The translations under genes were made by a program, and so were the position numbers. Shown here piece by piece: positions 12,542-26,596 of a DNA stretch of 64,000 nucleotides. The notes beneath the pieces were generated by a model. It was not told where the DNA came from. It searched no databases and saw only the letters and a list, made by a program, of their open reading frames with translations. Origin of the DNA: Misgurnus anguillicaudatus (lineage: Eukaryota > Chordata > Actinopteri > Cypriniformes > Cobitidae); assembly GCF_027580225.2 (NCBI RefSeq), contig NC_073348.2, positions 28,670,001-28,734,000 of the forward strand, given 5' to 3'. Positions within the stretch are counted from its first letter, which is position 1. Each line of letters starts with the position of its first letter.

Positions 12542-13932
12542 TTTAAAATCTTTTTTTAATTAATATAAATGAAAACAATTTGCTTAACCCCAGCAAATTT
12601 ACATTTACTTCATAACCAACTGCATTAATACCTCACCAAGACAAGGTGCATTAGATCATGCTTGCTTCAATCAGTTGATGGCAACTGGCAATTAGATAAT
12701 GCTTGAGTGCACAACTTGGTCGCTAACCTGGACTTGATTTGGTGTCATATACTTAACTACAGCACATATCTATTGCAATGAATAAAAATATAAAGATACA
12801 CTTCTGAATCCACATCACACTATCTGAGAGAATCAACTAAAGGAGGCAAAGCTGGGTGTGTGTCAGTGTGTAAGTAAAAGGGGTGAGCTAGAAGAAAAAG
12901 CTGTTGTTAATTTTTCTTTCACATTGCAGTGATTTGCTGAAAGACAGAGGTGTAAAACACACAAACACACACAACAGCAGTTGTAGCCTTGTTAACAGAT
13001 CTCAGAAGCAAGCTTGTGTGCTTTAACCACAATATTACACTGATATCAGGCTTCCCTCACCTGCAAAAACAGAATTCCAGTAGTAAACACTGATCTGTGT
13101 AATGCGCAGAAAACTCTGATTGTAACACCTGTATTTTTAACCTGCTTGAAAGCTGTCTGGCTTCTCTAATAGTGTATAAATGACCTTGAGGATGATAAGG
13201 AAAAAACAGAGCAAACAAATGACGCTGTGAGGAAAGAACTGTGGCAGAGGGCAGAGAAAAGCAAAGCTGCTCTTTTTTTCCCACCCCTACACACGTCGTC
13301 TCAGTTTCTTATCAAAGAGCGCAGATGCTGACAAGGAGAAATGCAGCGCGGGAGATGGAGCGCCTGCATGGTGGCAGTACGCAGCTAATATACGAATACA
13401 AAAAGAGTGCATTGCAGCCGGCGATCTTCATTCAAGTCCGATCACCTTTGATTTCCTATAATAAGCATCACTGTCGCATCTAAAACTGCATTATAAAGTG
13501 TATTAAACTGTAGCACAAGCAATGCAGATAAGCACTTATCTGTACTTTAATGCCCACTAAGATAGTGTGTATATCTTGTTTGCCGACACTGGTTTCACAA
13601 TTTGGCCTCAGACCTCGAAGGTAACATGGTTTGTTTAGGGCCAATTGGCTGGATCACTTGCTCTAGAAACCAGAGCTTCATAAACATGCTTGGCATGTAA
13701 TGACAAAGCCAACCCGAAAATATGTGTTATTTAATGTATTTTATTCTTAAATTGACATAATTGACTTAATTTGTCATAAATTCCTTTTCATGTGTGCACA
13801 ACTCACAAATAAAAATATATCCATCATTATTTGTTCCTAAAATAACTTTTCCATCCAAGGCTATGCAGAAAAAAATACTAATCAATAATAGCATCGTTTA
13901 GTCGGCACCAATAACCTATTGGGCTGTGTGCT
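12542..13932. other. med13 intron 3, no recognised feature
   Basis: AT-rich intron with no gene or intact repeat recognised. Confidence 0.4.
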
Positions 13933-13934
13933 GA

Positions 13935-15106
13935 CTAGGGGTGGCACGGTTCACAAAACCCTCGGTTCGGTTCTATGGTCACGGTTCTTGGTTCAGTACG
14001 GTTCTTGTTGTTATTTTTTTAACACTCCAGAAATGATGTATTATCTTAGAAAATTTATTAAAATTATCCATAATTTAGGATACAGTATTAAAAAAAGTTA
14101 TATCATGTAATCATGCACAAACTGAATAAAACCTGCCTTCATAAAACCTTTTAAAGCTCGCAGCAGGGTTACGTAAATGTCTGAGCTGCACACGCGACAG
14201 ATCAAATAAGCAATAAGATAGGCATGTGTGAGGACAGTGTGTCATCGTGCACCAAAAAACAGACTTAACACTACGATAACTTCCACTGTTAAGAGAGCAC
14301 TTTACTTCCTGTTTTCTTTAAAACAATCACAATCACATACTAATGACGAAAGCGTGCCCGGGCTCGGATCAGACAAAGTACAGTGTGAGTGCGTACTTCT
14401 GGGGGAGTGGGGGGAAAAAAAAACGCACTCGGTTGGGATGTTGCAGTAACAGAACTTTCTCACTGGTTAATCAGCGTGTGACAAAACCGGTGATACCGGG
14501 TGGGAGTGGCTTATAAATACACATGCAGCTGTGCGCATTTTATTTTCACTTTTGAATTAAATTCAATTGTTTAAATGCAGCTCTTGCGTTTGTTTTAATT
14601 AAGTGCTTGAGCCAGTGTCCGCAGGTACTTCGACTGAAGCCCACAAGTCCCAAGCTGAGCAACCGGCTCTTCCTGCATATAAAGCGCTGCTTGAATGATG
14701 GGTTTATTCTTCTTTTTAATAAAAAAAAAAAATCACATCAACAGAACGATCTCACTTATATTACATTATATATGTATACTATAACAAAACGAAAAAGCAA
14801 GCGGCTTCTGCCAACGTCATTGTCAGTCAACTTGCCTCACACACTCTGACAGTAATAAATGAAATCTGACACCTGCGGCTCTGTGATGTGACGCGCGTTC
14901 AGCTCGCAATGAATTCAGGCTGCAGACACATTCAGTTTTTAGTGTCTCTCTAACAAACTAAATGATTTAAATACAAGGAAAAAATCTGTGCCATGGTGGG
15001 CAAGTGAGGCTAAATCACCGTGTATCACCGGTTACACAGATTATCGCAACATGCCTAGTGCCCGGGCACGATTTGGTTGGGTTAGGTATGATATGAGTGC
15101 GCCCTA
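13935..15106. mobile_element. hAT-like repeat region, probably two fused elements
   Basis: Starts ctaggggtggcacggttcac with cggttcgg repeats typical of a fish hAT end. The words gtgcccgggctcggat (14354) and gtgcccgggcacgatttgg (about 15059), with gtgagtgcg and atgagtgcg after them, mark ends of another unit. tatcaccggttacacag and aacatgcctagtg end the block. Boundaries are approximate, and the right end lies about 100 bp from med13 exon 3. Confidence 0.4.
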
Positions 15107-15205
15107 AAACTACATTGTTCAATGAAAGTCATAAGTGATACCAATACTCATTTGAACAAACAAGAACATTTTGAAAGCACCAAGCAGAAGCAATGCTCAT
15201 CATAC

Positions 15206-15374
15206 CTCTTGTTTATGGGCTTCTCGTCCTTTTCGTAGGGTTTGACGAACCATTTGCCGATGCGTACAAAACTGCGGTTCATCAGACAGCGCTCAAGGAG
15301 GTTATGAATGGCCTTGAAGAGAAGAGTTCGACATTCGTAGGACAGACCGCTCTCCCACACACCGTCGTCCTCGC
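15206..15374 (-). CDS. med13: med13 coding exon 3 (residues 101-157)
   Basis: Third coding exon of med13, 169 nt, starting after the acceptor ctttag. The first two bases complete a glycine codon begun in exon 2. It then reads [20 protein letters not shown] and on through [20 protein letters not shown] to [10 protein letters not shown]. These motifs are nearly invariant in the Med13 N-terminal domain. The exon ends in AG before the donor gtatga, leaving a split serine that fits the family's NKSEHLS continuation. The next exon (family motif SEHLSCSFTFFLHG) was not found in the remaining 15.2 kb, so intron 3 probably extends past the window edge. Confidence 0.96.
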
Positions 15375-15500
15375 CTAAAGAGAAAAACATTGGTTATTAC
15401 CTGGTGTGAGAAGAGTGACAATATGACACTTTTTAAAAAAAATAAAAATACTCAATTGGCTTACACATTCAAATATCTTTGGATTTTAGAGATTTATCTT

Positions 15501-15687
15501 TTAAAGGAGGGGTGCACATTGTTGAAATCACCTAAACAAACACGTCCCTACCCCAATAGAATCTGGACCTTCTATTAATAGAACCACCCCCCACACATAC
15601 GCAACCCAGGCAATGATGTCAGTTAGTAGACATGCTCCTTAATGCTGATTGGCTACAAGTGTGTTTTGGTACTACTCAGACCTTTAA
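15501..15687. mobile_element. TTAA-flanked MITE (family also at 43771)
   Basis: Begins ttaaaggaggggtgcacatt and ends gacctttaa. The interior (aggtgattt/aaatcacct, cccaataga, acacatacgcaacccaggca) is the reverse complement of the copy at 43771-44010. It lies in med13 intron 2, 127 bp from exon 3. Confidence 0.75.
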
Positions 15688-18111
15688 TTGACTAAAACAT
15701 CAACATGGTCCCTAAGCAATGACTCTAGATGACTATTAATGAATTATTTCACAGAATAGTGGACACAAATTAATAAAAAACATTACTAAACACATTGTAT
15801 TACAGTGTTCATATCTTTTATAAACTATAATGTAAGATTCTACAAAAATACAACATACAAGAATTCTGATTCTCTTGTCAATTAAAAAAAAAAATTCATT
15901 CGCTCATTTTGATTTGACTTGGGTCTTAATTAGTTCAGCCTGATAGACTGATCCTATCGAAATGCCATCTTGCCTCGCACTGGCAGGTAAAACGTCCAAA
16001 GAGGCCGTAAATCCGAGCGCTGGTTTGTTTCTGGATCACGTTCGGCTGTGGCCTCCATGCTTCAGTAATCTCATTAGGAGTCACTGCTTAAACCTGGCAG
16101 CTCTTAAGCTCCTTTCAAACATGTCCCTGTGCAGCACAGCTCCCATGAGCACCCATAGGCTGTAGGAATTACAACACCCACCCGCCCCAGCCCGCCCGCC
16201 AGTCTGCAGAAGGATACAGAGCAAATCCACTTGATAGAACGGCAACACACATCCATATAGGCTTCCCTGACATTGCAGACATTTGAAAAAACACATATTT
16301 GCCAGAGTGTCTTTAATCAGACACGCATTGTGACAACACACTATTTGCATGCAATTTTGCATGTAAAATAAAGCCTTGTTTTTAAAACACTTCTTGCTAA
16401 CTATCACAATAGGATATGCTTTTGTACCCATGTGTTAGTGCCCATTACACCAAACAATTATATCGTTCATTGATACACCGCAAGAAATTCTGCAGAATGT
16501 CCCGCAGGTTTATCCAAAATTTGAATGGTGAGCGTACACAAAGTTTCATGCATCCCCTATCCCTTTGCATGTTCGGCTGTCTTTCCTTTACATCCATTTT
16601 AAATAAATGTTAATGTTAAATAAAAAGGTCAAATGTAAAGTTATCAGCTAACAATTTTTATGCAGTACTCTTTAAACTCAGCACAGGAATTTTAAAAAAG
16701 CCCAGATTCGGTTTGGGACAATCAAAAGGTCATTCACATGCAGCAAAATATCTGCAGGCTAAACAGTCGAAAAACTGGAATCAGGCCAGAAGGCGAATCT
16801 ATAATTCGTTGATGTCTTCTGAAAAGGCAGCAAGTAGCACAATTCACTTTTAAAGGATGTCATTGATTTGACTAACAGCTTGGCAACAATAAAACACCTT
16901 GTCTATTGTCAAGGCGACGAGAGTGTTCATGAGAGAGAGAATGAGGTGGTTTTGGCTGTCTCATGCATCTTTTAATACCTTAAATATGGGGCCTGCTACT
17001 GCTCACCTGTACACAGATAAACGTTCTTGACTGAATCATTCTTGGTAAAAAAAAATGTAACCTCAGAGCTCATGAAAGACTCCCATTCATCTTACATCTA
17101 AAGAATAACAGGCATTGATCTTCTGATATTCACTTCTTACAATTTACAAAATATGTTCTTTCAGAGCACAACCTTGATTCAAAACGTGAAAAACTATAAA
17201 TAAATGGTTCACTCAAAATAAATATACTAAGAATTAACACAACTTGTATATATCAACACTTCCCAAGACATACTATTGATTTATACTAGTAATCCTTACA
17301 CCAGATACAAAAAGGTGCCTTGACTTTTACTCACAGCTGCACCACAAATATGATTCTATAATGCCAAATAAACTTTTCTGTATAGCATATACATTACTGT
17401 CATAATAGCTGCTTTAGTGTGTAAATGGCATCGTCCTCACAATTTCTACTGTGGGGAAGAGGCGCCTGGTTTCTATAAAGTGTTCCCTTTGACCTTGTCT
17501 CTCTGGTCTAACCACTGCCCACAGAAAAAGAGAGAGACACACAGGGAAAAAGAGAGAGACAAGGAGAAAAACGCAGCTGACTACACAAACAAAAGCACAC
17601 AAAAGACTCCAAGACATGCAAACCATGAATTACTGAAACATAACAAACACCAACATATTAAGCATTACTGGCAAAACATTTTGCAGTCTAAAACGAGTCA
17701 CGCTAAATAAATGCAAACATCAAGCATATCTAACAGAATTTTAATTTAGTGCCGACAACAAATCGTAAACCTCTATTAAAACTGTCACTGGCTGTATTAT
17801 AGGAAATTGACAAACAAAGCTGCTTGTGCAGTTACTGTATCAGGAAAGTTAACAGACTTCACGACAATGCCAATAACAATACAGGATGTACAACACACAA
17901 ATGGGATGAATGGACGCATTTACAACAAGATATCTGTAATGACTTTTTATATACATAAATAGGATTCTTTATGTTTTTTAAGTCACCAAACCTGACACTT
18001 AAAAAGATTCTGAATTACACTGTGTAAGAGATTTTGTGATCTTGCATATTTGTTATCTCACATTTGGCACAGTTTTACTCACAATCCAATAATGCTAACC
18101 TGATGCCTTAT
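15688..18111. other. med13 intron 2, no recognised feature
   Basis: No exon, RNA gene or intact mobile element recognised. Confidence 0.4.
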
Positions 18112-19103
18112 CAGGGCTCGCAAAATCGCTAGCCCGACGTCTCGGGGCTATTGTGCTTTGCAGTCGGGGTATCAAAATGCATCCCTGCCCTGCCCGTCGG
18201 GCTATCTTGACTTATAGTGAGGAAAAAATATATTTAAATGCTTATGCATTCTCTCACAGATTTGGATGAGTAATAATGGTGTATGAAATTCAGGCATTGG
18301 GTATTTAAATTGCGTTTGAGCGTGCGCTCGAGTTGTACTTTCACGCGAAGCCGCAGTACAGGAAGCAATCCGTACTGGTTTGTCATGGATTTCTTGGGCA
18401 AATCCTCCAACTTCGTCCTGTCAGTCATTACTATCCTTACGTAAGAAAATTAAATCTCTCGCAGCAAGCTTTAAAGTGATATTGACCGTACGGGCATTGA
18501 AGAGAGTGACTCTGTGCAGAATCGCTCTTAAAGCGACAGTAGCCCCTGTTTTTCTGATCGAAAAAATTATCCAATCTGTAACTGGATGATCCAAACTGTG
18601 AGTTTTGTGACCCACTGAACCACTTTCAAATGGTGAGTATATCTGGTGTGAGGATGAACAGGAACAGTTGGTTTACATGGAAATCCAGTATTTTTTGTTT
18701 GTTAAAAAAACAACAGCATCAAAACAACAACAAGAATAGCAGATTAAACATTGTGGTTAGAGGCCCTAGTGGCTTTGTATTGGCAAAATTTGGCCCGTGG
18801 TAAAACTTATTGAGGAACCCTGTGCTATGCCCACAATGTCAAGTGGCATTTTCTTATCTGTGACTTCAGTTAGTATTTCAGATTCAGAATCTGAAGTTTA
18901 TAGATATTTCACTTCGGTTAGAAGAAAATATTTGTACTGATGATTGTAATTGTATGTGTTATTTGATAGATGTTTTGTCTCAATATTCTACATTAAAAGT
19001 AATGTATTTTTTATTTGGGCTACTTGCATTCATTTCGGGCTACCAAAAATTGAAGAGTGCCTGTCCGAAGGGCTACTAGAGATTTTGAATTTTGCGAGCC
19101 CTG
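18112..19103. mobile_element. hAT-like element with 15-bp perfect terminal repeats
   Basis: Ends cagggctcgcaaaat and attttgcgagccctg are perfect inverted repeats, with subterminal gctagcccgacg/gggctac words. The 992-bp interior has no recognisable transposase. No matching 8-bp duplication was seen, so one flank may have been altered. Confidence 0.7.
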
Positions 19104-19459
19104 CTTGTGATTTATTAAATTGCAAAAAGCATCACAATATGTACTGTAAGGTATTTCTTTTGACCTAATGTATATGTAAGGAATAATTGATGATGGGCCG
19201 TTGAATTAAAAGAAAATAATGCATAACCAAGGTGGTTATGCCGCAGGCAGGTGTGCATTATTTTCAAATAATTCAAAGGACCGTTGTCAACCATTACGCT
19301 TATACCACGATTATCGCAATTATTGGTGCCTATTTTCAAGACATTTTAAAGGTTAAGTGTGCGGTTATTGAAAAATAATCAACACCCATGGAACATTTCT
19401 CAGCCAATCAGAATCAAGCACTCAACAGCCCCGTGGTATAAATCAATATAAATAATATT

Positions 19460-19991
19460 TAGAGATGCACTGATATTACATTTTTCAACGATACCAAAAA
19501 TTCAGATCGATATCTGCCGACAAAGATGCGGATACCGATAGTTTAGTGGTTATTTTAACATGCATTATGGCGAAAGAGCACTTAGTTTGCAGCACTTCGA
19601 CCTCGGCACGCAGTGACATCATCACTCTACTCCCCCTCTCACTTAAACTTCCGTCAATATTACTGCGCCTGCGGTCTAACTAAGTGCTCTTCGGCCATAC
19701 AATATAGTTCTCATTTTTTAATCACCACGTTTTATTTTGTGCCACCATACTTATTTAACTACTCATGTTACAGTCTTTAATAGGGAAAACATGGAAGTGT
19801 TTGGTGGCTTCTAAATTCATCCCTGTTTGGATCCTAAGGAATGAATGGGGCTAGGCTAAATGCTAACACATTCATGACGCGCTGTACAAAGATTAAGTGC
19901 ACGGATTAAAACAAAATAGGCATGTATTAATTTGTCAAAGTTAAGGTAAGAACATAGTAAAATATTGAAAAACGGTGGTGTTATCCTTTAA
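19460..19991. mobile_element. hAT end fragment plus half of a TTAA palindrome (family at 40195)
   Basis: tagagatgcactgatattac at 19460 resembles a hAT end. From about 19565 the sequence follows the right arm of the element at 40195-40924 (acttcgacctcgg, ttttattttgtgccacca, gaatgaatggggctaggc, ttaaggtaa) and ends in cctttaa at 19991. Most of the left arm is missing. Confidence 0.55.
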
Positions 19992-22900
19992 CTAAATTCT
20001 AAAGATAAAATTTTCTATATGTCATTCATTTATATAATGACCATTAATATTGAACAGTAAACTAGTTATGTTTCTTTACATTTTCTATACACAGATCTTA
20101 AATTCAAGAAAAGATGTTCAAATGTCACAAATACACTATTTGGTTTAATCATTTTTTAATATATTGCCGAAAATGTTGAAAAAAAAACTTTAATATAAAA
20201 TTTTGTTTGATATTAAACTGTATCCGTCAAAATGATTTGCAGCATCCTAGTTACCATTTTTTTATTTAGTTTTGTGCGGTAGTTAACTGAAAAGAATGAA
20301 CCTTGGAATGTTACGACTGGCCAATCACAATCTAGCATTTCAAGAGAGTCGTGTAATACTAATAATAATTATTATAAAAAATATAAATATTTAAACATCC
20401 ATATAAAAAAGATTTTGGATCCAGAAACAATAACATATTAAAACATAAATATAAAAGAGAACATACACCCTAACCCGACCACATTCAAATGGTCTTTTCA
20501 ATCGAGTCTCCCTGAATCACTCACTGAATCACACAAGCAGCACCATATTATCATCCTTCAGACACCCAAGCTCATAATAGCAGGACAGAGAGAGGAGTGG
20601 TGTATCGCTGCTCCCTACAGCCACAGGTTCCTATGCAGGAGTCATTAGATCAGCTGTAGGGTCATTAAACAGAGAGATTAATGTCTGCTCAACCATTGGC
20701 CCCAGGGGACCAAGCCAGACCAGGGAAGAGCCAGCGTCGTACGCTACAGGAGCTTCTGTTCTCTCGTTCTGCTTATTTTCTCTATTCTCCCGTCTCCATC
20801 TTTCTTTATTTTTCTCCACCTCATCTTCATCCTATGCTGTAATCTGTCTTCCTCTCTCTCTCTCCAGTGCACACCTCCGTCCCTTTCTCTTCTCCGCATG
20901 CCCTTGGCTTTCCTTTCTTCAGCTCGTTTGTTCTTTTTCTCCGAATATGAGCTCACAGCCTTACAAGAGCTGGAGAGCTTCAATTACTAATTAATGACTA
21001 TTTCCTAAGATGACAGGAGAGCACGGTGCGAGAGAGGACGAGAGAGAAGGCAGGGCACCTCTGGTCTCTGCTTTTGAGAATTAAGTACAAAAGCCAATGT
21101 ATCATTAGGACAGGGCGGACGAGTCAAGAGATACAACAGCACAGACACAAGCAGCAAACAATGCTGTCCAAGACCAGTTCAAGCTAACGTATACAATTAT
21201 TGATTGAATTCGCATGTCTGGAGGTCCTAACCATTAAGCCACAAGCAGCTTTCACGCAAAATGTAAAACAATGCTTGCAAACATTACCGAGAAGGGCATA
21301 AATAGGACGTTATTGACAAGTGAAATCGCACATTGCAACAGAAATGAACAAAAACCAGGCATTACAGAAATAACACGCGGTCTTACAACAAAACCCTTAA
21401 CCTGTCAAACGCCACAACAAGATTAACAGGGGAAAAAGAAAACAGACCCCACATGTGCGGTGAGAAGAACAAAGAGGAGTTTTGCGTGTTGTGCCAAGCA
21501 GAGAACCACCAGCAGCGTAAATCAACCCAAATCTTTCTCCTTCAATAAAACAAATAACACCAATTGCAGGTGACCTAGAAATGTCTATTTAACACTAAAC
21601 AAACAGCATTCTTACAAGACCCTTGCCATTTCCTGGTAGGCATGTGGCATAATGTATTATAGTCTGATCACATTGCTTGACTATTATAATATCTAAGGTT
21701 TATTCAAAACACGGGAAGCGCTGCGGAAAAGCCGGAAAGCTTGGGGAAATTGGGAACAACAACAATGCGCCTCTGAGGCAAAGGGACATGTATTATTTCC
21801 TTTTACTTCTGACATCATTTCCTGTTGGAGGTAGAGCACTCGAATCATGGGTCAAGGGTCAAAGATTTACAAATGGCCTCCAAGTGATAATTTTACTCAC
21901 ACCAGAGCCCTGCAGTCTTCAAACAACTCAGAAAAGCAACAGCAGACACGATCTCCTCCTCCAGCGCACTCAGTTCTCTCTCTGTAAATGGGATCCAACA
22001 TGTTTTCAAAGAGCCTTTTCTCCGAGCAGCTCGGCTGTGTGGCCCGAGGGTTCGCGCTGCATACAGCTTGCCAGCAGAAGATTCCTGCTCTTAAATGCAC
22101 GGCTCATGTGTCTGACAAACAGTCCCAGTCTAGCCGTCAGCGCGCCGCTGGAGTGCCTTAGTAACGTCCTACACAATATCTGGACAAATGCTAAATAAAG
22201 AGCCTTCATCGCGACTTCGTCAGTGCCATTACGTTGGTGGGAATGTCTCAGACGGCGATATGTAATTACGGCGACTGACGGGCTCCCTGTGTCACTGGTA
22301 AAACAATTGCGCACATTAAAAGGTAAAGCATGTAATTTCTGCACCACTAGCGACACCAAACAGAACTGCAATTTGTTTGTTTTATAGCAACACTGAATAA
22401 ACCAATGGTGTGTGTTTAGGGCGAGACAGACTATTTGGGAAACCACTTCGGAATCAAGCATTATTTTCCTGATGCTGTTTGGTGCCACAGACACTACAAA
22501 CTTCATATAAAAGGAATTTTCGGAATACTTTAACTGTGATTTCACTCAAGTTCATAGTGGTACTGGAATTCAATAATGTAAACTCTAAGACTGTGCCCTC
22601 TTTTTTATTCCAAGCATTAAATGTAAACTGTTTCTCGTAAAAAAAACATAGCCTGAAAGCCTGTCAACTTTCAGCATAATGGGTATCACCAGCAGCTGTC
22701 TTTGAGCTATGCGGTAAACAGGTAGCCCTCCAGAAAAACCCAGATAGAGAAAAGTAAGAGTGAATGAGGGGGAAAGAGAGAGAGAGAGGGAGAGAACCTG
22801 CCAGCACAACTCGCACCATGGGGAGACAAGCAGCCGGGGGAAGATGCGAACGAGCAGACGGGTGTCAGAGGAGGAAGATGAAGAAGAAATGAGCCTTATA

Positions 22901-24004
22901 GCAATTATCCATACAGACAGAGTATAGCTCCTTAATTTCCATTCAAAAAAAAAGATCAGAGAGAGAGAATAAGAGGAGGAGGAAGCAAAACGGGAATGAG
23001 AGGAAGAGCAACGGGGGAAAGACCTTTTTAATGTCTTGCTCTATGGATACCCCTGGATAGAAGCCACATCAGCAATCTCCACAGACAGGAAGAGAAGAGT
23101 AAGAGGGGGAGGGAAGATGATTGGATATTTACATAAAAATAGAAGGCCGTGGTCTACCGAAGAGATGCTCATTTACTCTATTTACCGTGAAGGCTTGGTT
23201 ATTCCAGATCATTCCTTCATATAGTCCGCAGAATGCTAGGATTGGTTTGCCCCGTCTTCCATTCACAGCTAGAAAAAGTTGCCTCTCAGACATCAGCCAA
23301 ATGGCCACCTGTCTCATTAAATCTCAGAAACGGCACTCCATGTTTCCCCCCAACTCTTGCAGTGATCGAGTGCAAGGCTTCACACGATCCTTCAAGTTCT
23401 TCATTCACTTGTTCCTCCCTTGGGACAGGAGTGATTGTTTAACGGTGCTTGCTGAAAAATGTAAAGACTATAACATGCTGCAAACCTGATGAGGGGTAAA
23501 CAAAAAGCTCTCTTCCAAACACATGGCGAGCTGCATCACTGTCTAATTGGTGACGATCTAAAAAGCATCTAAATAATCAACCCTTTGAACTCTTCCCTCA
23601 CCATTGACGTCAGTTAAGAAAAAATGCTTCCCTGCCAATGACTAGTATATTTGGCTTTCCGCAATACCGCTATTATCCACCGCACCTTTTAAAACCCGGA
23701 AGTATCGCTCTAGGGCAAACAGCTGTATGTCCGTGCAAGTCTTGAAGATCTCCCTGCATCTGATCTCTATCAAAAGTCAGCAAAAACGCAATTATCTCAG
23801 CTTTTTGCTCAAAATTTGGTGTTTTTGAAGAAACCTACCCATATTTGAGAGGTGATAAAAAGAGAAATAATGAAGGTAGGATGAAGCTTTTTTGTTTGAG
23901 AGCAGAGGTTCTGTTCTTTCATTTGATATATTGTATGTTTATATATTTTAAGAAGAACATTTTATGGAAGGCATTAAACTTTTGTGAAAATTATGCTGGC
24001 GCTG
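19992..24004. other. med13 intron 2, no recognised gene
   Basis: Contains polypyrimidine/polypurine patches (20750-20880, 22760-23120). Open frames up to about 179 codons on both strands near 21677-22545 have no recognisable domain and are not called. Confidence 0.4.
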
Positions 24005-24692
24005 CAGGGTTCCCATACCTTAAGTTAACTTCAAATTCAAGGACCTTTCAAGGACTTTCCATGTCCAATACCCTCAAATTCAAGAACTAAATGTGGGGAC
24101 ACATTTCAAATGAGAGCAATGTTACATCGTGTTACCTTTTAAGATGCATTGTTACAGTTCCCTTTCAAGGTAACCCGCACTGCATCACTGCGGTGACACT
24201 TTAGGGACTCATCCAGGAGTAAGTGCATCTGAATGTGTATATCAAATTCAACCAATGGTGAGGCTTAACGACAAAGACAGGGTGACGCGGGAGCCAGGAA
24301 GTATATCGCTATCTAAAATATTGCCAAAGACGGCGTTACAGGGAAGCAGGAAGTATGGCAAAGGAGACGCAGCGTTTCGTTCCCTTCTCAGGGAACAAGA
24401 GTTAAATACGCAACCCAAGACGTTTTATGTATGCAAAAAAGCATTTTGGTATGAATCAACATTCGCATTCAGAAGATATAAGCATTTAAGCAAACATTTT
24501 AGCATGTGTGCTTAAAAGTCTAGAATTTTTATGATATTATCTTACACTTATTTCCAGAAAACTTCTTCCATAAAATAGATTCCAGCACTTTCAATGACCT
24601 GTATCTATATTTTCAAAAACTTTCCAGGGCCTTGATTTTTTTCCCCCAGATTCACAAACTTTCAAGGATTTCAAGGACCTGTGGGAACCCTG
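24005..24692. mobile_element. palindromic hAT-like element, copy 2 (composite)
   Basis: Ends cagggttcccataccttaag and (reverse) cagggttcccacaggtcctt. It carries the same inner unit as copy 1 at the same position (about 24150-24402), and the same tgcaaaaaagcattttggta word once rather than twice. It lies in med13 intron 2. Confidence 0.7.
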
Positions 24693-26596
24693 TGGCTGGC
24701 AACTTTTTTTTTAAATGATGGCAGGGAAAGAGTTAAGTGACTGTTCCTATTCACATCAAGAATGCGAGTATGATACCTTAACACACCAACTTCTTTGGCA
24801 TAAGAAAATTAAAAAATAAGCAATAATAGACATGAAGATATAATGACTACCAATTGCACTATAGCAACTCCAGACAAACCTTGGTGGTCAAATGAAAGCT
24901 TGAATCTTCAGCTTGAATCTGTTTTGGGTCTCAAATTGAGCATTTCTTCACACATGGCTAAATAATTATAGCCATTTGGTTTTTAAATCCTCAGGTGGCA
25001 GATACAAAACAAGTAATAAATGCCATTTTTTTTTCCTGCTCATGTCCCTTCATCAGACATGCGGTTCGCTGGTTCACACCTCTTTGCCAGTTGCCAGTAA
25101 GGATCTAAATCAGGAGTCCTGTGTTCAAGTGTAGGCAAACATATTTGTGTCGCCTTAAGAGATTAAACCTTTATCACATCCGGCAAGTCTCAGCAGTAGC
25201 AGTAGGGCCTGTAAAGAGACAACTGCAAAGTGCTTGTTTTCAAGCTCGTGTCAAGAGGAGTGTTCACATTGGCTGCAAGTTCACACGTTTAATGCAAAGA
25301 GGAAAGAGGTCAAGTGGTCATGACCCTGCTGTTTCTAGAAGTACTGCAAATAAGATACTTAAAAGTCTGGCTGTTTTATTCATCTGATCCTAAATTAGAC
25401 AATCAAAGAATGAGAATATATCATAACTAACGAAAAGACAAAGCAATATTTGATAAACTGGGTTATCACGGTAATGCGAATTAAATGATATCACATCTGC
25501 AATTAAATTTTCTCTTCTGTAGAACAACAGGAGACGAAATCCAACCAGAGACAGCAAAGCACAACATGGAACAAGCCATTATAACTTTAAAAACAAATGA
25601 AAAATAAAGCAATATCTCACTGTGATCCTTGTGGAAGAGGATATAATGGAATGGGTGAATTGGTCATTCCTTTGGCCATAAGACTCAATTTCTGTCCTTC
25701 CTCCGGCAAAACGCACAGTAATGAGGGTAGGTCATCATACACAGGGAGAGAAAAATCTCACCTCTTTCTATTTCTCTATATCAATCCATTTCTCTTTTTG
25801 CACTGTAATAGAAGGCATGAATAAAGATGGGGCATGTCCAACTTCCTAACCCGTAAAAGCTCTTCAGGAGATATCTCTGATGCTTTCTGCTCATTCATGC
25901 ATCAATGCTCTTTATTATTTCATCCTTCAAAGGGCTTAGGAAAAATAAGGCAAAACTTCCTAAATTTTTCCTTTTTTTCTGTTTGCCACCAAACAGAGAA
26001 ATATGTGGTTACACACATTGGACGAGATGAGATGAGAATTGGCATAACACAGACTCTGTTGCTCTGTTTTTTTAAATATAATGCAAACACCTGCAGGGTC
26101 AGGTAGTTTTGTATGTTGAAGAGGACCGATTTTAAAAGAAAATAATTATAAAAGCATAAGTTTTCATGCCATTCCTAAGGAAATGGCTCTACCAGCCACA
26201 CCGATCTACAAGTGATAACTTCAGTAGCAAAATTTCGAACATTTTATTAATTTAAAACACCTTGCATGATTTACGTTTCATCGCTTTAGGGTTCGTGCTA
26301 ACATTAAAAAAAGATTGCACTGTGCATAAACTTAACAGCGCAATTTATATGTTTATCCACAAGCGACATACCAGCTGGCTGCTAAACTAAGACTGGAGCA
26401 ACAATAACCAAACATGCCTGCATGGGCCTACGGCAAACTTTGATGATGACTAACTAACATGAGCATACACAGAGCGTGTAGGCGTGGGAAAGGAAAAAAA
26501 TTGCGAGAGACCACAGTCGACAGAGACAGAAAGATAAGAGTGGGTGCGAACTACTTGTTTTTGTGTACCTTCAACAAGAATTGCTCGAATGATTAC
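24693..26596. other. med13 intron 2, no recognised feature
   Basis: No further exon or intact repeat recognised up to med13 exon 2. Confidence 0.4.

Noticed and set aside
1..15205. med13 exon 4
   Set aside because: Searched for the SEHLSCSFTFFLHG-type motif on the minus strand and found none; likely beyond the left edge.
21677..22545. Overlapping open frames of 173 codons (plus) and 179 codons (minus)
   Set aside because: No recognisable motif, antisense to each other, and inside a med13 intron; length is within chance for unconstrained DNA.
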